Below, one piece after another: positions 37,619 to 46,533 of a stretch of 64,000 bases of DNA. Position numbers and translations under genes: made by a program. Below the pieces are notes generated by a model, which ran no database searches, was not told the origin of the DNA, and saw only the letters and a list, made by a program, of their open reading frames with translations. Within the stretch, counting starts at the first letter, position 1. Each line of letters starts with the position of its first letter. The stretch is taken from the NCBI RefSeq assembly GCF_003056335.1, contig NZ_PYWA01000011.1, positions 57,780 to 121,779 of the forward strand, read 5' to 3'. The DNA is from Paracoccus indicus (lineage in GTDB: Bacteria; Pseudomonadota; Alphaproteobacteria; Rhodobacterales; Rhodobacteraceae).

Positions 37619-37633
37619 GTTCTTATTTCGTTC
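37619..37633 (-). promoter_or_regulatory. LexA (SOS) box upstream of uvrD
   Basis: GTTC-TTATTTC-GTTC, an exact match to the alphaproteobacterial LexA consensus GTTC-N7-GTTC. It lies 42 bases upstream of the chosen uvrD start, in the 66-base gap to folE2, and uvrD is a classic SOS gene. Confidence 0.82.
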
Positions 37634-37643
37634 CGCCCCGCCC

Positions 37644-38621
37644 TCAGGCCTTCAGCGCGGCGAAGGTCGTCGGGTCCAGCGATTCCTGCGCAAATGTCGC
37701 CCCGCTGGTCAGCAGGCTGACCGCATCATGGGAATGCAGCGATTCCTGATGGCTGGCGATGACGCGGAAATCACCGATGCGCGGATCGGCCAGCAATTGC
37801 GCGGCAAAGGCACGCACCGCATCCTCGACGAAGATCGGGTTGGCGGCGTTCAGCTCGGCAAAGGCCTGTTCATCCTCGCGCTTGACCATGACCTGCGTTT
37901 CGGTCGGCACCGCGCGGCGGCAGAGGTCGATGACATCCTCGAACCAGATCTTCTCGGCCCCCTCCATCACCAGCGAAATCCGCGCGACCGACCGTTGCGA
38001 ATGGGGCGTCGCCAGACGGCCGCGGGTTTCGCGCGCATGTTCCGACAGTTCCAGCGAACAGGGGCAGGTCGAGGAATAGACGTAATCGACATGCATCACC
38101 CGCAGGCGCTGGCCCTTGTGTTCGATCACCTCCAACGCGATGTCGTAATACTGCCAGCCCGATAGGCCCGAACGCAGCGAATCCACCCGCATGGGATAGC
38201 TGAACCGCATCTGGATGCGGGCATCCAAGGCATCCAGGTGGGATTTGTAATCCTCCAGCGCTGCTTCCAGAACCGACAGGCTGAACAGATGTTCGGAATG
38301 GCCATAGAAGGACCGCATGATGCGGCTCATGTTAATGCCCTTGCGGTCGGCCTCCAGGCTGACGGTGCCGGTGACGCTGGTCTCCAGAACGATCTCGCCG
38401 CCATTCACCCCGTCGTCGCGGGTCTGATAGCGGATCGGCAGGCGGAAGTTCGAAATGCCCACGTGCTGAATGGGTGCCCGGGCCCCGATGATCAGGCTGG
38501 CGGGACCGTTCTGCAGGTCGGGCAGATCGGCCTTGTAAGCCTCATCGACCTTGAAGTCGGCGTCATAGGTCCGCTTCAGGGCGGGATAGGCAGGCGTCAG
38601 GGGGCGGGCTTGGGTCATCAT
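37644..38621 (-). CDS. folE2: GTP cyclohydrolase FolE2 (type IB)
   Basis: First step of folate (and queuosine) synthesis: GTP to dihydroneopterin triphosphate. It is the metal-promiscuous alternative to zinc-dependent FolE. The 325-residue product has YSSTCPCSLELSEHARETRG with the metal-ligand cysteine, a second active-site region EKIWFEDVIDLCRRAVPTET and the terminal SHQESLHSHDAVSLL. Starts at a double ATG after CCGGAGG. Lies between uvrD and metZ in the same direction but with its own leader. No zinc-responsive site seen. Confidence 0.95.
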   Translation of the reverse strand: MMTQARPLTPAYPALKRTYDADFKVDEAYKADLPDLQNGPASLIIGARAPIQHVGISNFRLPIRYQTRDDGVNGGEIVLETSVTGTVSLEADRKGINMSRIMRSFYGHSEHLFSLSVLEAALEDYKSHLDALDARIQMRFSYPMRVDSLRSGLSGWQYYDIALEVIEHKGQRLRVMHVDYVYSSTCPCSLELSEHARETRGRLATPHSQRSVARISLVMEGAEKIWFEDVIDLCRRAVPTETQVMVKREDEQAFAELNAANPIFVEDAVRAFAAQLLADPRIGDFRVIASHQESLHSHDAVSLLTSGATFAQESLDPTTFAALKA

Positions 38622-38684
38622 GGCCTCCGGGGGGCAGCGTCGGGGCCCATATAAGCGACCTTGGGGGAAATGTCAGTGCAAAGC

Positions 38685-38713
38685 GCATCCCGGCGGCATC
38701 ATGGCCGGGATGC
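38685..38713 (-). terminator. Terminator-like hairpin after metZ
   Basis: Stem 38685-38694 (gcatcccggc) with 38704-38713, nine-base loop. Ten bases after the metZ stop on the minus strand. The tail is only weakly T-rich. Confidence 0.65.
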
Positions 38714-38722
38714 GCCCTGACC

Positions 38723-39907
38723 TCATGCCAATGCGTTCAGCAGATCGCGGGTCAGATCGCCCGCGTCTTCCAGCCCGATGGACAGGCGGATCAGGCCGGG
38801 CGTGATGCCCAGATGCGCCTTGTCGGCATCCGACAGGCGCTGGTGGGTCGTCGTCGCGGGATGGACGGCGATGGATTTCGCATCGCCGAGGTTGTTCGAG
38901 ATCTTGATGATCTGCAGCCTGTCCAGCAGGGCAAAGGCCGCATCCTTGCCGCCCGCCAGTTCAAGCGCGATCATCGTCCCGCCCGATCCGATCTGGCGCA
39001 TGGCCAGATCATGCTGGGGATGGTCTGCCAGACCCGGATAGATGACGCGTGACAGCGACGGATGGCCATGCAGGGCCGCTGCGATGGTGGCCGCCGCATC
39101 GGCCTGCGCCCGCACCCGCAGGTCCATGGTCTGCAGACCGTTCAGCATGATCCAGGCGTGGAAGGGACTGATCGCGCCGCCGGTATGCTTAAGATAGGGC
39201 TCGGCCACTTCGCGCACGAACTGGCGCGTGCCGCAGATGACGCCGGCCAGGGCGCGCCCCCCGCCGTCGATATGCTTGGTCGCGGAATAGACGATGACAT
39301 CGGCACCCAGTTCGGCGGCGCGCGAAAAGACCGGCGTCGCAAAGACATTGTCCACGACGACGGTCGCGCCGACGGCATGGGCCATATCCGCAACCGCCTT
39401 CAGGTCGATGACCTCAAGCGTGGGGTTCGACACGCTTTCGAAGAAGACCGCATGGGTGTCGGGGCGGATGGCCGCGCGCCACTGGTCCAGATCGGTGCCG
39501 TCGACATAGGTCACATCGACCCCGAATTTCGCCAGTAGGTCCAGCACGTAAAGGCACGACCCGAAGAGTGCACGGGCCGCCACGACATGATCGCCCGGCT
39601 TGCACATCGCGAACAACGCACCGTTGACGGCGGCCATGCCGCTGGCGGTAGCGAAGGCGTCCTCGGTCCCTTCCAGGGATGCGATGCGATCCTCGAACAT
39701 GCGGCTGGTGGGGTTGCCATAGCGGGCGTAGATGAATTCATCCGGGCCGCTGCCCTGGAAACGCCCCTCGGCCTGTGCGGCGCTGTCATAGACGAAGCCC
39801 TGCGTCAGGAAGATCGCCTCGGCCATCTCTCCGTACTGGCTGCGACGGGTGCCATGGTGAACAGCCCGGGTGCGCGGGCTGAGGTCCTTGTCGGACGTGC
39901 CGGTCAT
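38723..39907 (-). CDS. metZ: O-succinylhomoserine sulfhydrylase MetZ
   Basis: PLP enzyme that joins O-succinylhomoserine and sulfide to give homocysteine in methionine synthesis. The 394-residue protein is of the Cys/Met-metabolism family, with FIYARYGNPTSRMFEDRIA, the ATASGMAAVNGALFAM block, and PLP-lysine VYSATKHIDGGGRALAGV. The MetZ assignment over cystathionine enzymes rests on the overall sequence (VHHGTRRSQYGEMAEAIFLT and GLIRLSIGLEDAGDLTRDL). Just 31 bases from the dctD stop. Uses the sulfide made by the operon at 52.5-56.5 kb. Confidence 0.92.
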   Translation of the reverse strand: MTGTSDKDLSPRTRAVHHGTRRSQYGEMAEAIFLTQGFVYDSAAQAEGRFQGSGPDEFIYARYGNPTSRMFEDRIASLEGTEDAFATASGMAAVNGALFAMCKPGDHVVAARALFGSCLYVLDLLAKFGVDVTYVDGTDLDQWRAAIRPDTHAVFFESVSNPTLEVIDLKAVADMAHAVGATVVVDNVFATPVFSRAAELGADVIVYSATKHIDGGGRALAGVICGTRQFVREVAEPYLKHTGGAISPFHAWIMLNGLQTMDLRVRAQADAAATIAAALHGHPSLSRVIYPGLADHPQHDLAMRQIGSGGTMIALELAGGKDAAFALLDRLQIIKISNNLGDAKSIAVHPATTTHQRLSDADKAHLGITPGLIRLSIGLEDAGDLTRDLLNALA

Positions 39908-39938
39908 ATAGTCTGCCTTTCGATGATGGCTGCGGGGC

Positions 39939-41264
39939 TTACAGGTAGTCGCCGCGCTGCAATCCGTATTTTGCCATTTTCTCGTTCAGGGTCCGGCGTG
40001 GCAGGCACAATTCGTCCATCACGCTGGCGATGCTGCCCTTGTGGCGGCGCATCGTGTTGTCGATCAGCATCTTTTCGAAGCTTTCGACATATTCCTTCAG
40101 CGGCTTGCCCTCGGTCGTGGTGGCCTGCTGGTTATCCTCGCCATCCGCCATCAGCAAGGAAGCGATCGACCCCGATCCGCGGCGGTTCTGCAACACGGCG
40201 CGTTCGGCCACGTTGATCAGCTGGCGGATGTTGCCGGGCCAGGGCGCCTGCAACAACTGGGCAGCCTCCTGCGCGCTGACCTGCGGGGGTTCGCAACCGT
40301 ATTCCTCGCTGAACTGCTCGGTCATGCGGGTGAAGAGCGCCAGGATATCCTCGCCGCGCGCGCGCAGCGGCGGCAGGGTGATCTTCAACGCCGAAAGGCG
40401 ATAGAAGAGGTCGGGCCGCAGCGAGTCTTCGGCCTTGCGGCCTTCGCCGCGGGCGTTGCTGATGGCAATGATGCGGGTTTCGGCGGGCGTGCCCTGTTCG
40501 CTGATAAAGGCCAGCAGGCGGGCCTGAAGGGGTTCGGACAGCGCCTCGATATCTTCCAGGCACAGGGTGCCGCCACGGGCTTCCTCGACCGCGGGCAGGC
40601 CTTCCTCAAGCGGGCCGAACAGGCGCGTGGCCAGGGCCTCGTCATTGAAGGCCGCGCAGCTGACCGGCACGAATTTCTTAGACGCGCGCGGACCGACCGC
40701 GTGCAGCGCATGGGCGACCAGCGTCTTGCCGGTGCCGGTTTCGCCGTCGATCAGCACATGGCCGTCGGCCTGGCCAAGATCCAGAATATCCTCGCGCAGG
40801 CGTTCCATCACCGGGCTGGCACCGATCAGCTTGGACATGACCTGCTGACCCTCGGACAGGTCGCGGCGCAGGGCGCGGTTGTCCAGCGTCATCCGGCGCA
40901 TCTGCGTGGCCTTCTTGGCCAAGGCGGTCATGCGGTCGGGGTTGAAGGGCTTTTCCATGAAGTCCATCGCGCCAAGGCGCATCGCCTCGACCGCCATGGG
41001 CACGTCGCCATGGCCGGTGATCATGATCACGGGCAAGTTGCTGTCCAGCCCCATCAGGCGCTTCAGGAAGGCCATGCCGTCCATGCCGGGCATGCGGATG
41101 TCGGTCACGACGACGCCGGGCCAATCGGTCCCGATGACCTTCAGCGCGTCCTCGGCGCTGGCGAAGATCTCGGTCTCGAAGCCGGACAGGACCAGCCACT
41201 GGCTGATGGATTCCCGCATGTCGGGTTCGTCGTCCACGATCGCGATCTTCAGTTTCCGGGACAT
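39939..41264 (-). CDS. dctD: DctD-like response regulator lacking the sigma-54 contact motif
   Basis: Response regulator of NtrC architecture: receiver domain (residues 1-120, D55 in VVVTDIRMPGMDG), AAA+ domain (Walker A GETGTGKT at 174-181) and Fis-type DNA-binding helices at the end (RRHKGSIASVMDELCLPRRTL). It resembles DctD, which controls C4-dicarboxylate uptake. The GAFTGA loop that contacts sigma-54 should lie near residues 215-230, where instead RLFGPLEEGLPAVEEARGG is found, and Walker B reads TLCLEDIEAL, not TLFLDEI. So activation by sigma-54 is unlikely. The ATG at 41264 is chosen over an upstream one. Pairs with the kinase 22 bases upstream. Confidence 0.85.
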   Translation of the reverse strand: MSRKLKIAIVDDEPDMRESISQWLVLSGFETEIFASAEDALKVIGTDWPGVVVTDIRMPGMDGMAFLKRLMGLDSNLPVIMITGHGDVPMAVEAMRLGAMDFMEKPFNPDRMTALAKKATQMRRMTLDNRALRRDLSEGQQVMSKLIGASPVMERLREDILDLGQADGHVLIDGETGTGKTLVAHALHAVGPRASKKFVPVSCAAFNDEALATRLFGPLEEGLPAVEEARGGTLCLEDIEALSEPLQARLLAFISEQGTPAETRIIAISNARGEGRKAEDSLRPDLFYRLSALKITLPPLRARGEDILALFTRMTEQFSEEYGCEPPQVSAQEAAQLLQAPWPGNIRQLINVAERAVLQNRRGSGSIASLLMADGEDNQQATTTEGKPLKEYVESFEKMLIDNTMRRHKGSIASVMDELCLPRRTLNEKMAKYGLQRGDYL

Positions 41265-41286
41265 TCTGCAATCCTCTCGTTTGGCG

Positions 41287-43080
41287 TCATTCGGCCGCAA
41301 GGGCCTGACGGGGCTGGCCGGGTCGGTGCAAGGGCAGCTCGACCCGGAAGACGGCGCCGCCTTCGGTTTCGTTGTGGGCGGTCAGGCGACCTCCGAAATC
41401 CGCCACGATGGTGGAGGAGATGGCCAGCCCCAGTCCAGTACCCTCTCCGGGCTTCTTGGTCGTCCAAAAGGGTTCAAACAGCTTTTCCAGGTCCGAAACA
41501 CCCGGACCGTTGTCGCGAATCGACACATAGGCGTGAGCGCCGGCCTCGACCGTGATCTCGATCGTGGCGTCGCGGCTGTCCTTGACCGCGTCGACGGCGT
41601 TGCGCAGCAGGTTGATCAGCACCTGTTCCAGCCGGATGCGATCGGCCAGCACCATGACCCTTTCGCGCGGCACGTTGCGGATGATGCGGATGGGCCGCGT
41701 GCGCAGCTGCGGTTCCATCATGGTCAGAGCGCTGCTGACGGCGGCGCGCAGGTCCACGGGTTCGACCGCCTCGCCGCCCTTTCGGGCATAGGATTTCAGC
41801 TGCCGGGTGATGGCCCCCATGCGGTCGATCAGGTCGTCGATGCGCTGGAAGCTGGACAGCGCCTCCTCGGGGCGGGACCGTTGCAGCAGCAGACGCGCGC
41901 CTGCCAGATAGGTCTTCATCGCCGCCAGCGGCTGGTTCAATTCATGGCTGACGCCCGCGGACATTTCGCCAAGGGCGGCCAGCTTGCTGGATTGCTGCAT
42001 GGTCTGTTCGGCGACGCGCAATTCCTTCTGCACCCGTTCGCGTTCCGCGATCTCGCGCCGCAGGCGGGCATTCAGGGCACGCAGGTCGGCGGATTCGCGG
42101 CGATAGGCGGCCGATTGCAGCCGCGCGCGGCGCGACATCAGCCAGAAGGTCCCCGCCAGAAGGATGGCGAAGCCCATGATTTCCAACGCCAGGATCGCGT
42201 TGACCTTTTCGCGGACCGAGCTGTAGGCCGTGAAGCTGATCATCCGCCAGCCGCGGAAGGGCACGCGCGCCTCGGAGCGCATCACGGCGCGGCCCTGGAC
42301 ATAGGCATCGGCGGGGGTCGCGGTCCAATCGGCGGTGACCTGGAACGCCCGCTGGATGGCCGAGGGCGCGGACCTGACCGCCAGCGCCTGCGGCATGGTC
42401 AGCCCCCGCCAGCGCGGTTCCGTGGACAGGATGATGTTGCCTTCGCTGTCGGTGACGGCAACGGCATCGGAAATGCCCGCCCATGACCGTTCCAGCTGGG
42501 TCAGGTCGGCGCCCACGACGATGACCCCAAGGGTCTTGCCATCCGACACAACCGCGCGGGAATAGGCGAATTCATAGGCCCCCGAGGCCAGTTCGGACAC
42601 GGTGAAGACCGTGTCGCGGGCGCGCAGGGCCTCGACGAAATAGGGGGCGGCGACGCTGTTCACGCCGATCTGGTAGCGGTCTGTCGATCCGACCACCCGC
42701 CCCGAGGCATCCAGCAGCCGGATCGAGGCGGCGCCGATCTCCTCCTGCGCGGTCATCAGGCGGGCGGATGTGGTCGAGAAGTCGTTGCCGACCAGCGCCG
42801 CGATCAGCGCCGGGTCGCGTGCCAGCAGCAGCGGCACCACGGAATTGCGCTGCAGTTCCGACATCAGGTTGCCGCTGTAGAGCGCGATGCGCAGTTCGGA
42901 CCTGACGCGGGTGTTCTCGGAAAAGCGGTCGGTCAACCAGGCGTTGGTCGTCCAGATCGTGGCCAGCGCCGTCAGGAAAATCAGGACGACGGTGGAACGC
43001 AGCCACCACGGGTTCGACAGGCGCGACCGTCTGGCCCGCCTGCGTTCGACCCTGTCCTCGATGTCGTCTTCAACCTCCAC
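41287..43080 (-). CDS. dctB: DctB-like sensor histidine kinase
   Basis: Membrane kinase of the DctB type, which senses C4-dicarboxylates through a periplasmic double PAS-like domain. About 597 residues: a charged N-terminus, first transmembrane helix (WLRSTVVLIFLTALATIW), a 250-residue periplasmic sensor, second helix (ILALEIMGFAILLAGTFWL), a coiled-coil linker, H-box ALGEMSAGVSHELNQPLA, N-box VLINLLRNAVDAV, and G-boxes DNGPGV and GTGLGLAIS. Start is uncertain: GTG at 43080 is chosen; TTG at 43125 is also open. Ligand is inferred from similarity; no dicarboxylate transporter is nearby. Confidence 0.87.
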   Translation of the reverse strand: MEVEDDIEDRVERRRARRSRLSNPWWLRSTVVLIFLTALATIWTTNAWLTDRFSENTRVRSELRIALYSGNLMSELQRNSVVPLLLARDPALIAALVGNDFSTTSARLMTAQEEIGAASIRLLDASGRVVGSTDRYQIGVNSVAAPYFVEALRARDTVFTVSELASGAYEFAYSRAVVSDGKTLGVIVVGADLTQLERSWAGISDAVAVTDSEGNIILSTEPRWRGLTMPQALAVRSAPSAIQRAFQVTADWTATPADAYVQGRAVMRSEARVPFRGWRMISFTAYSSVREKVNAILALEIMGFAILLAGTFWLMSRRARLQSAAYRRESADLRALNARLRREIAERERVQKELRVAEQTMQQSSKLAALGEMSAGVSHELNQPLAAMKTYLAGARLLLQRSRPEEALSSFQRIDDLIDRMGAITRQLKSYARKGGEAVEPVDLRAAVSSALTMMEPQLRTRPIRIIRNVPRERVMVLADRIRLEQVLINLLRNAVDAVKDSRDATIEITVEAGAHAYVSIRDNGPGVSDLEKLFEPFWTTKKPGEGTGLGLAISSTIVADFGGRLTAHNETEGGAVFRVELPLHRPGQPRQALAAE

Positions 43081-43142
43081 ACACCGGCCCGTCCGTTTTG
43101 CGCGATTGACGCAATCTAGGACCAAGCGGCGTGCGGCTCAAG

Positions 43143-43811
<669 letters not shown>

Positions 43812-43895
43812 CGCGGGGACTCCTGTCAGCGGGGATGGGCGGGACATAGCGCAGCTTGCCGCACGAAGAAAGAGGGCGCGGCCCCTTGAATGCAA

Positions 43896-43924
43896 AAGGG
43901 GCCGGGCGATCCGCCCGGCCCCTT
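43896..43924 (-). terminator. Rho-independent terminator after icd
   Basis: Stem 43896-43908 (aaggggccgggcg) with 43912-43924, loop atc, followed on the minus strand by TTTTGC. It lies 12 bases beyond the icd stop. Confidence 0.9.
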
Positions 43925-43936
43925 CGTGGTTCCGGC

Positions 43937-45148
43937 TTACGCCAGAGCCTTGTTCAGGTATTCGTCCACCTTTTCCAGGTAGCCCATGGTGGTCAGCCAC
44001 TTCTGGTCGGGACCGACCAGCAGCGCCAGGTCCTTGGTCATGTGACCGTCTTCCACGGCCTGGACGGTCACCCGCTCCAGCGTCTGCGCGAAGTTCAGCA
44101 GCTCGGCGTTGTCGTCCAGCTTGGCGCGGTGCTTCAGGCCGCCCGTCCATGCAAAGATTGACGCGATCGAGTTGGTCGAGGTCGCATTGCCCTTCTGGTG
44201 TTCGCGATAGTGACGCGTCACCGTGCCATGGGCCGCTTCGGATTCCACGACCTGCCCATCGGGCGTCATCAGGACCGAGGTCATCAGGCCAAGCGAACCG
44301 AAGCCCTGCGCGACGGTGTCGGACTGAACGTCGCCGTCATAGTTCTTGCAAGCCCAGACATAGCCGCCTGACCATTTCATCGCCGATGCGACCATGTCGT
44401 CGATCAGGCGGTGTTCGTAATGGATGCCGGCCTTCTTGAACTGGTCCTCGAACTCGGCCTCGTAGACTTCCTGGAACAGGTCCTTGAAGCGGCCGTCATA
44501 GGCCTTGAGGATGGTGTTCTTGGTCGACAGATAGACCGGATAGCCGCGCGACAGACCATAGTTCATCGAAGCGCGCGCAAAGTCGCGGATCGAATCGTCC
44601 AGGTTGTACATGGCCATGGTCACGCCCGAGGACGGGGCCTGGAAGACCTCCTGCTCGATCGTCTCGCCGTCTTCGCCGACGAACTTGATCGTCAGCTTGC
44701 CCTTGCCGGGGAAGCGGAAATCGGTGGCGCGATACTGGTCGCCAAAGGCGTGACGACCGACGATGATCGGCTGCGTCCAGCCCGGCACCAGGCGGGGCAC
44801 GTTCTGGCAGATGATCGGCTCGCGGAAGATGACGCCGCCAAGGATGTTGCGGATGGTGCCGTTGGGCGAACGCCACATCTTCTTCAGGCCGAATTCCTCG
44901 ACCCGGCCTTCGTCGGGGGTGATCGTCGCGCATTTGACGCCGACGCCGTATTTCTTGATGGCCTCGGCCGCATCGATGGTGATCTGGTCGTCGGTGCGGT
45001 CACGCTCCTCGATGCCCAGGTCATAGTATTTCAGGTCGATGTCCAGATAGGGCAGGATCAGCTTCTGCTTGATGAAGTCCCAGATGATCCGCGTCATCTC
45101 ATCGCCGTCAAGCTCGACGACGGGATTTGCGACCTTGATCTTCGACAT
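43937..45148 (-). CDS. icd: NADP-dependent isocitrate dehydrogenase
   Basis: TCA-cycle enzyme oxidising isocitrate to 2-oxoglutarate with NADPH. The 403-residue protein is of the eukaryote-like homodimeric type (opens [19 protein letters not shown]; substrate block [55 protein letters not shown]). ATG at 45148 follows AAGGGGG. Monocistronic, with its own terminator. Divergent from the Hint gene. Confidence 0.97.
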   Translation of the reverse strand: MSKIKVANPVVELDGDEMTRIIWDFIKQKLILPYLDIDLKYYDLGIEERDRTDDQITIDAAEAIKKYGVGVKCATITPDEGRVEEFGLKKMWRSPNGTIRNILGGVIFREPIICQNVPRLVPGWTQPIIVGRHAFGDQYRATDFRFPGKGKLTIKFVGEDGETIEQEVFQAPSSGVTMAMYNLDDSIRDFARASMNYGLSRGYPVYLSTKNTILKAYDGRFKDLFQEVYEAEFEDQFKKAGIHYEHRLIDDMVASAMKWSGGYVWACKNYDGDVQSDTVAQGFGSLGLMTSVLMTPDGQVVESEAAHGTVTRHYREHQKGNATSTNSIASIFAWTGGLKHRAKLDDNAELLNFAQTLERVTVQAVEDGHMTKDLALLVGPDQKWLTTMGYLEKVDEYLNKALA

Positions 45149-45223
45149 GGGGTCCCCCTTGGCGTTTGAATTGGATGCCCTGCCTATAGCCTGAATGGGC
45201 CCGCATGGGAAGACGGTATGCAA

Positions 45224-45353
45224 TTGTATGCGAAGCGGGATGGCAATGCAGACAATTAGACACGAATTAGTGTAGACATATACATACAGACAAATAGAAC
45301 AAATACCGCGGGGCTGCTAGGAAGCAGCTTTCACCAGCCCCGAAGGTTTCACG
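45224..45353 (+). promoter_or_regulatory. AT-rich leader of the Hint gene with repeated AGACA and two alternative hairpins
   Basis: AGACA occurs four times (45250, 45258, 45274, 45288) in a locally AT-rich stretch unlike its surroundings. Just before the start, cggggctg (45309-45316) can pair with 45335-45342, while gctgc (45313-45317) can pair with gcagc (45324-45328); the two overlap and exclude each other. GAAGG precedes the ATG. A regulatory role is a guess. Confidence 0.35.
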
Positions 45354-46493
45354 ATGACCTCTGCCAGCAGCGCGACATGGATGTACTTTGGCAACAAGCC
45401 TCAGTTCAACGCGAATCCGTTCACCCCCATGACCGAAGCTCAGGCCGACAGCCTGAACGGATACAAGGCGGTTGGCCCCAATCAGATCAGCGCTGTGACC
45501 GTCTCGGCGGCGAACAAATATGTTGTCGTCGACAACAAGTGGACGAAGGCTTGGGCGACCAGCTACAACGGTCATAACGACGGCTACAGCACCATGAACT
45601 ACACCTCGCCCACCTCGGGCGCAGCGGTGAAAAGCGTGATCACGGGGTTCGCCAAGGTGGACTATCGCCTGACGATGCCCGATGGCACGACGCAGGATCA
45701 ATCCGGCGTGATGATGCAGATGTATAACGGCGACATGTTCTTCCGCCCCTCGCTGCAGACGGTCGACGCCTGGAAGGACATCGACCAACTGAACTCGGTC
45801 CAGATCCTGGACGCCGATCCGCTGCCCCGCAACACTTATGTGGCGCAAGTGTCATTCAAGCCCAGCATCTTCGATCTGGTCATCGTCTGCTTTGCCGCCG
45901 ATACCATGATCCGCACCGCTAAGGGCGACGTGGCCGTTCAGGACCTGCGCGAAGGCGACATGATCTGGACCCGTGACAACGGCTTCCAGCCGCTGCGTTG
46001 GGTCGGTGTCAGCCATCTGGATGCCATCGATCTGGCCGCCAAGCCCAAGCTGCTGCCGATCCGCATCAAGGCAGGCGCGCTTGGCGCCGACATGCCGGCC
46101 GTCGATCTGGTCGTGTCGCCGCAGCACCGGGTGCTGGTGCGTTCGGCCATCGCGCAGCGCATGTTCGGGGCCGCCGAGGTTCTGGTGGCCGCGAAACATC
46201 TGACCGAACTGCCGGGCATCGACGTCGATACGACGGTCACCACCATCAGCTATCACCACCTGATGTTCGACGCCCATGAGGTCGTGATGTCCAACGGTGC
46301 CGAAACCGAATCGCTCTATCCCGGCCCGCAGGCCCTGCGCGCGCTCGGCGCCGCCGCCCTGGCCGAGATCGAGGCGATCTTCCCCGGCATCATGCAGGCA
46401 TCGCCTGCCAGCGCGCGCCCCTTCGCCCAAGGCGCCAAGGTCCGCCAGATGGCCTCGCGCCACATGGCCAACAGCCAGCCGCTGGCATCCTGA
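45354..46493 (+). CDS. Hint (Hedgehog/intein) domain protein
   Basis: A 379-residue protein in two parts. Residues 1-175 form a Thr/Ser/Asn-rich domain I do not recognise (FGNKPQFNANPFTP, YNGHNDGYSTMNYTSP). Residues from C179 form a Hint2-type self-processing domain: CFAADTMIRTAKGDVAVQ with the nucleophile cysteine, RWVGV, LVVSPQHRVLVRS with the block-B histidine, and YHHLMFDAHEVVMSNG. There is no signal peptide and no C-terminal extein, so it is not an intein. Proteins like this are abundant in Rhodobacterales, often with secreted repeat domains. Function unknown; autocleavage next to C179 is predicted from the family. Confidence 0.82.
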   Translation: MTSASSATWMYFGNKPQFNANPFTPMTEAQADSLNGYKAVGPNQISAVTVSAANKYVVVDNKWTKAWATSYNGHNDGYSTMNYTSPTSGAAVKSVITGFAKVDYRLTMPDGTTQDQSGVMMQMYNGDMFFRPSLQTVDAWKDIDQLNSVQILDADPLPRNTYVAQVSFKPSIFDLVIVCFAADTMIRTAKGDVAVQDLREGDMIWTRDNGFQPLRWVGVSHLDAIDLAAKPKLLPIRIKAGALGADMPAVDLVVSPQHRVLVRSAIAQRMFGAAEVLVAAKHLTELPGIDVDTTVTTISYHHLMFDAHEVVMSNGAETESLYPGPQALRALGAAALAEIEAIFPGIMQASPASARPFAQGAKVRQMASRHMANSQPLAS

Positions 46494-46501
46494 ACCGGCG
46501 C

Positions 46502-46527
46502 GTCACCCGACCATCGTGTCGGGTGAC
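46502..46527. terminator. Hairpin between the convergent Hint and HD genes
   Basis: Perfect ten-base stem (46502-46511 gtcacccgac with 46518-46527), loop catcgt. No T tail on either side, so a weak or Rho-assisted terminator. Confidence 0.5.
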
Positions 46528-46533
46528 CGCCGA

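Noticed and set aside
39908..39938. A SAM-II riboswitch before metZ, common in alphaproteobacteria.
   Set aside because: Only 31 bases separate metZ from the upstream gene, too little for a riboswitch.
45890..46493. The Hint domain as part of an intein in a split host gene.
   Set aside because: It lacks a C-terminal extein and splicing Asn; it is a Hedgehog-type processing domain at the end of its own protein.
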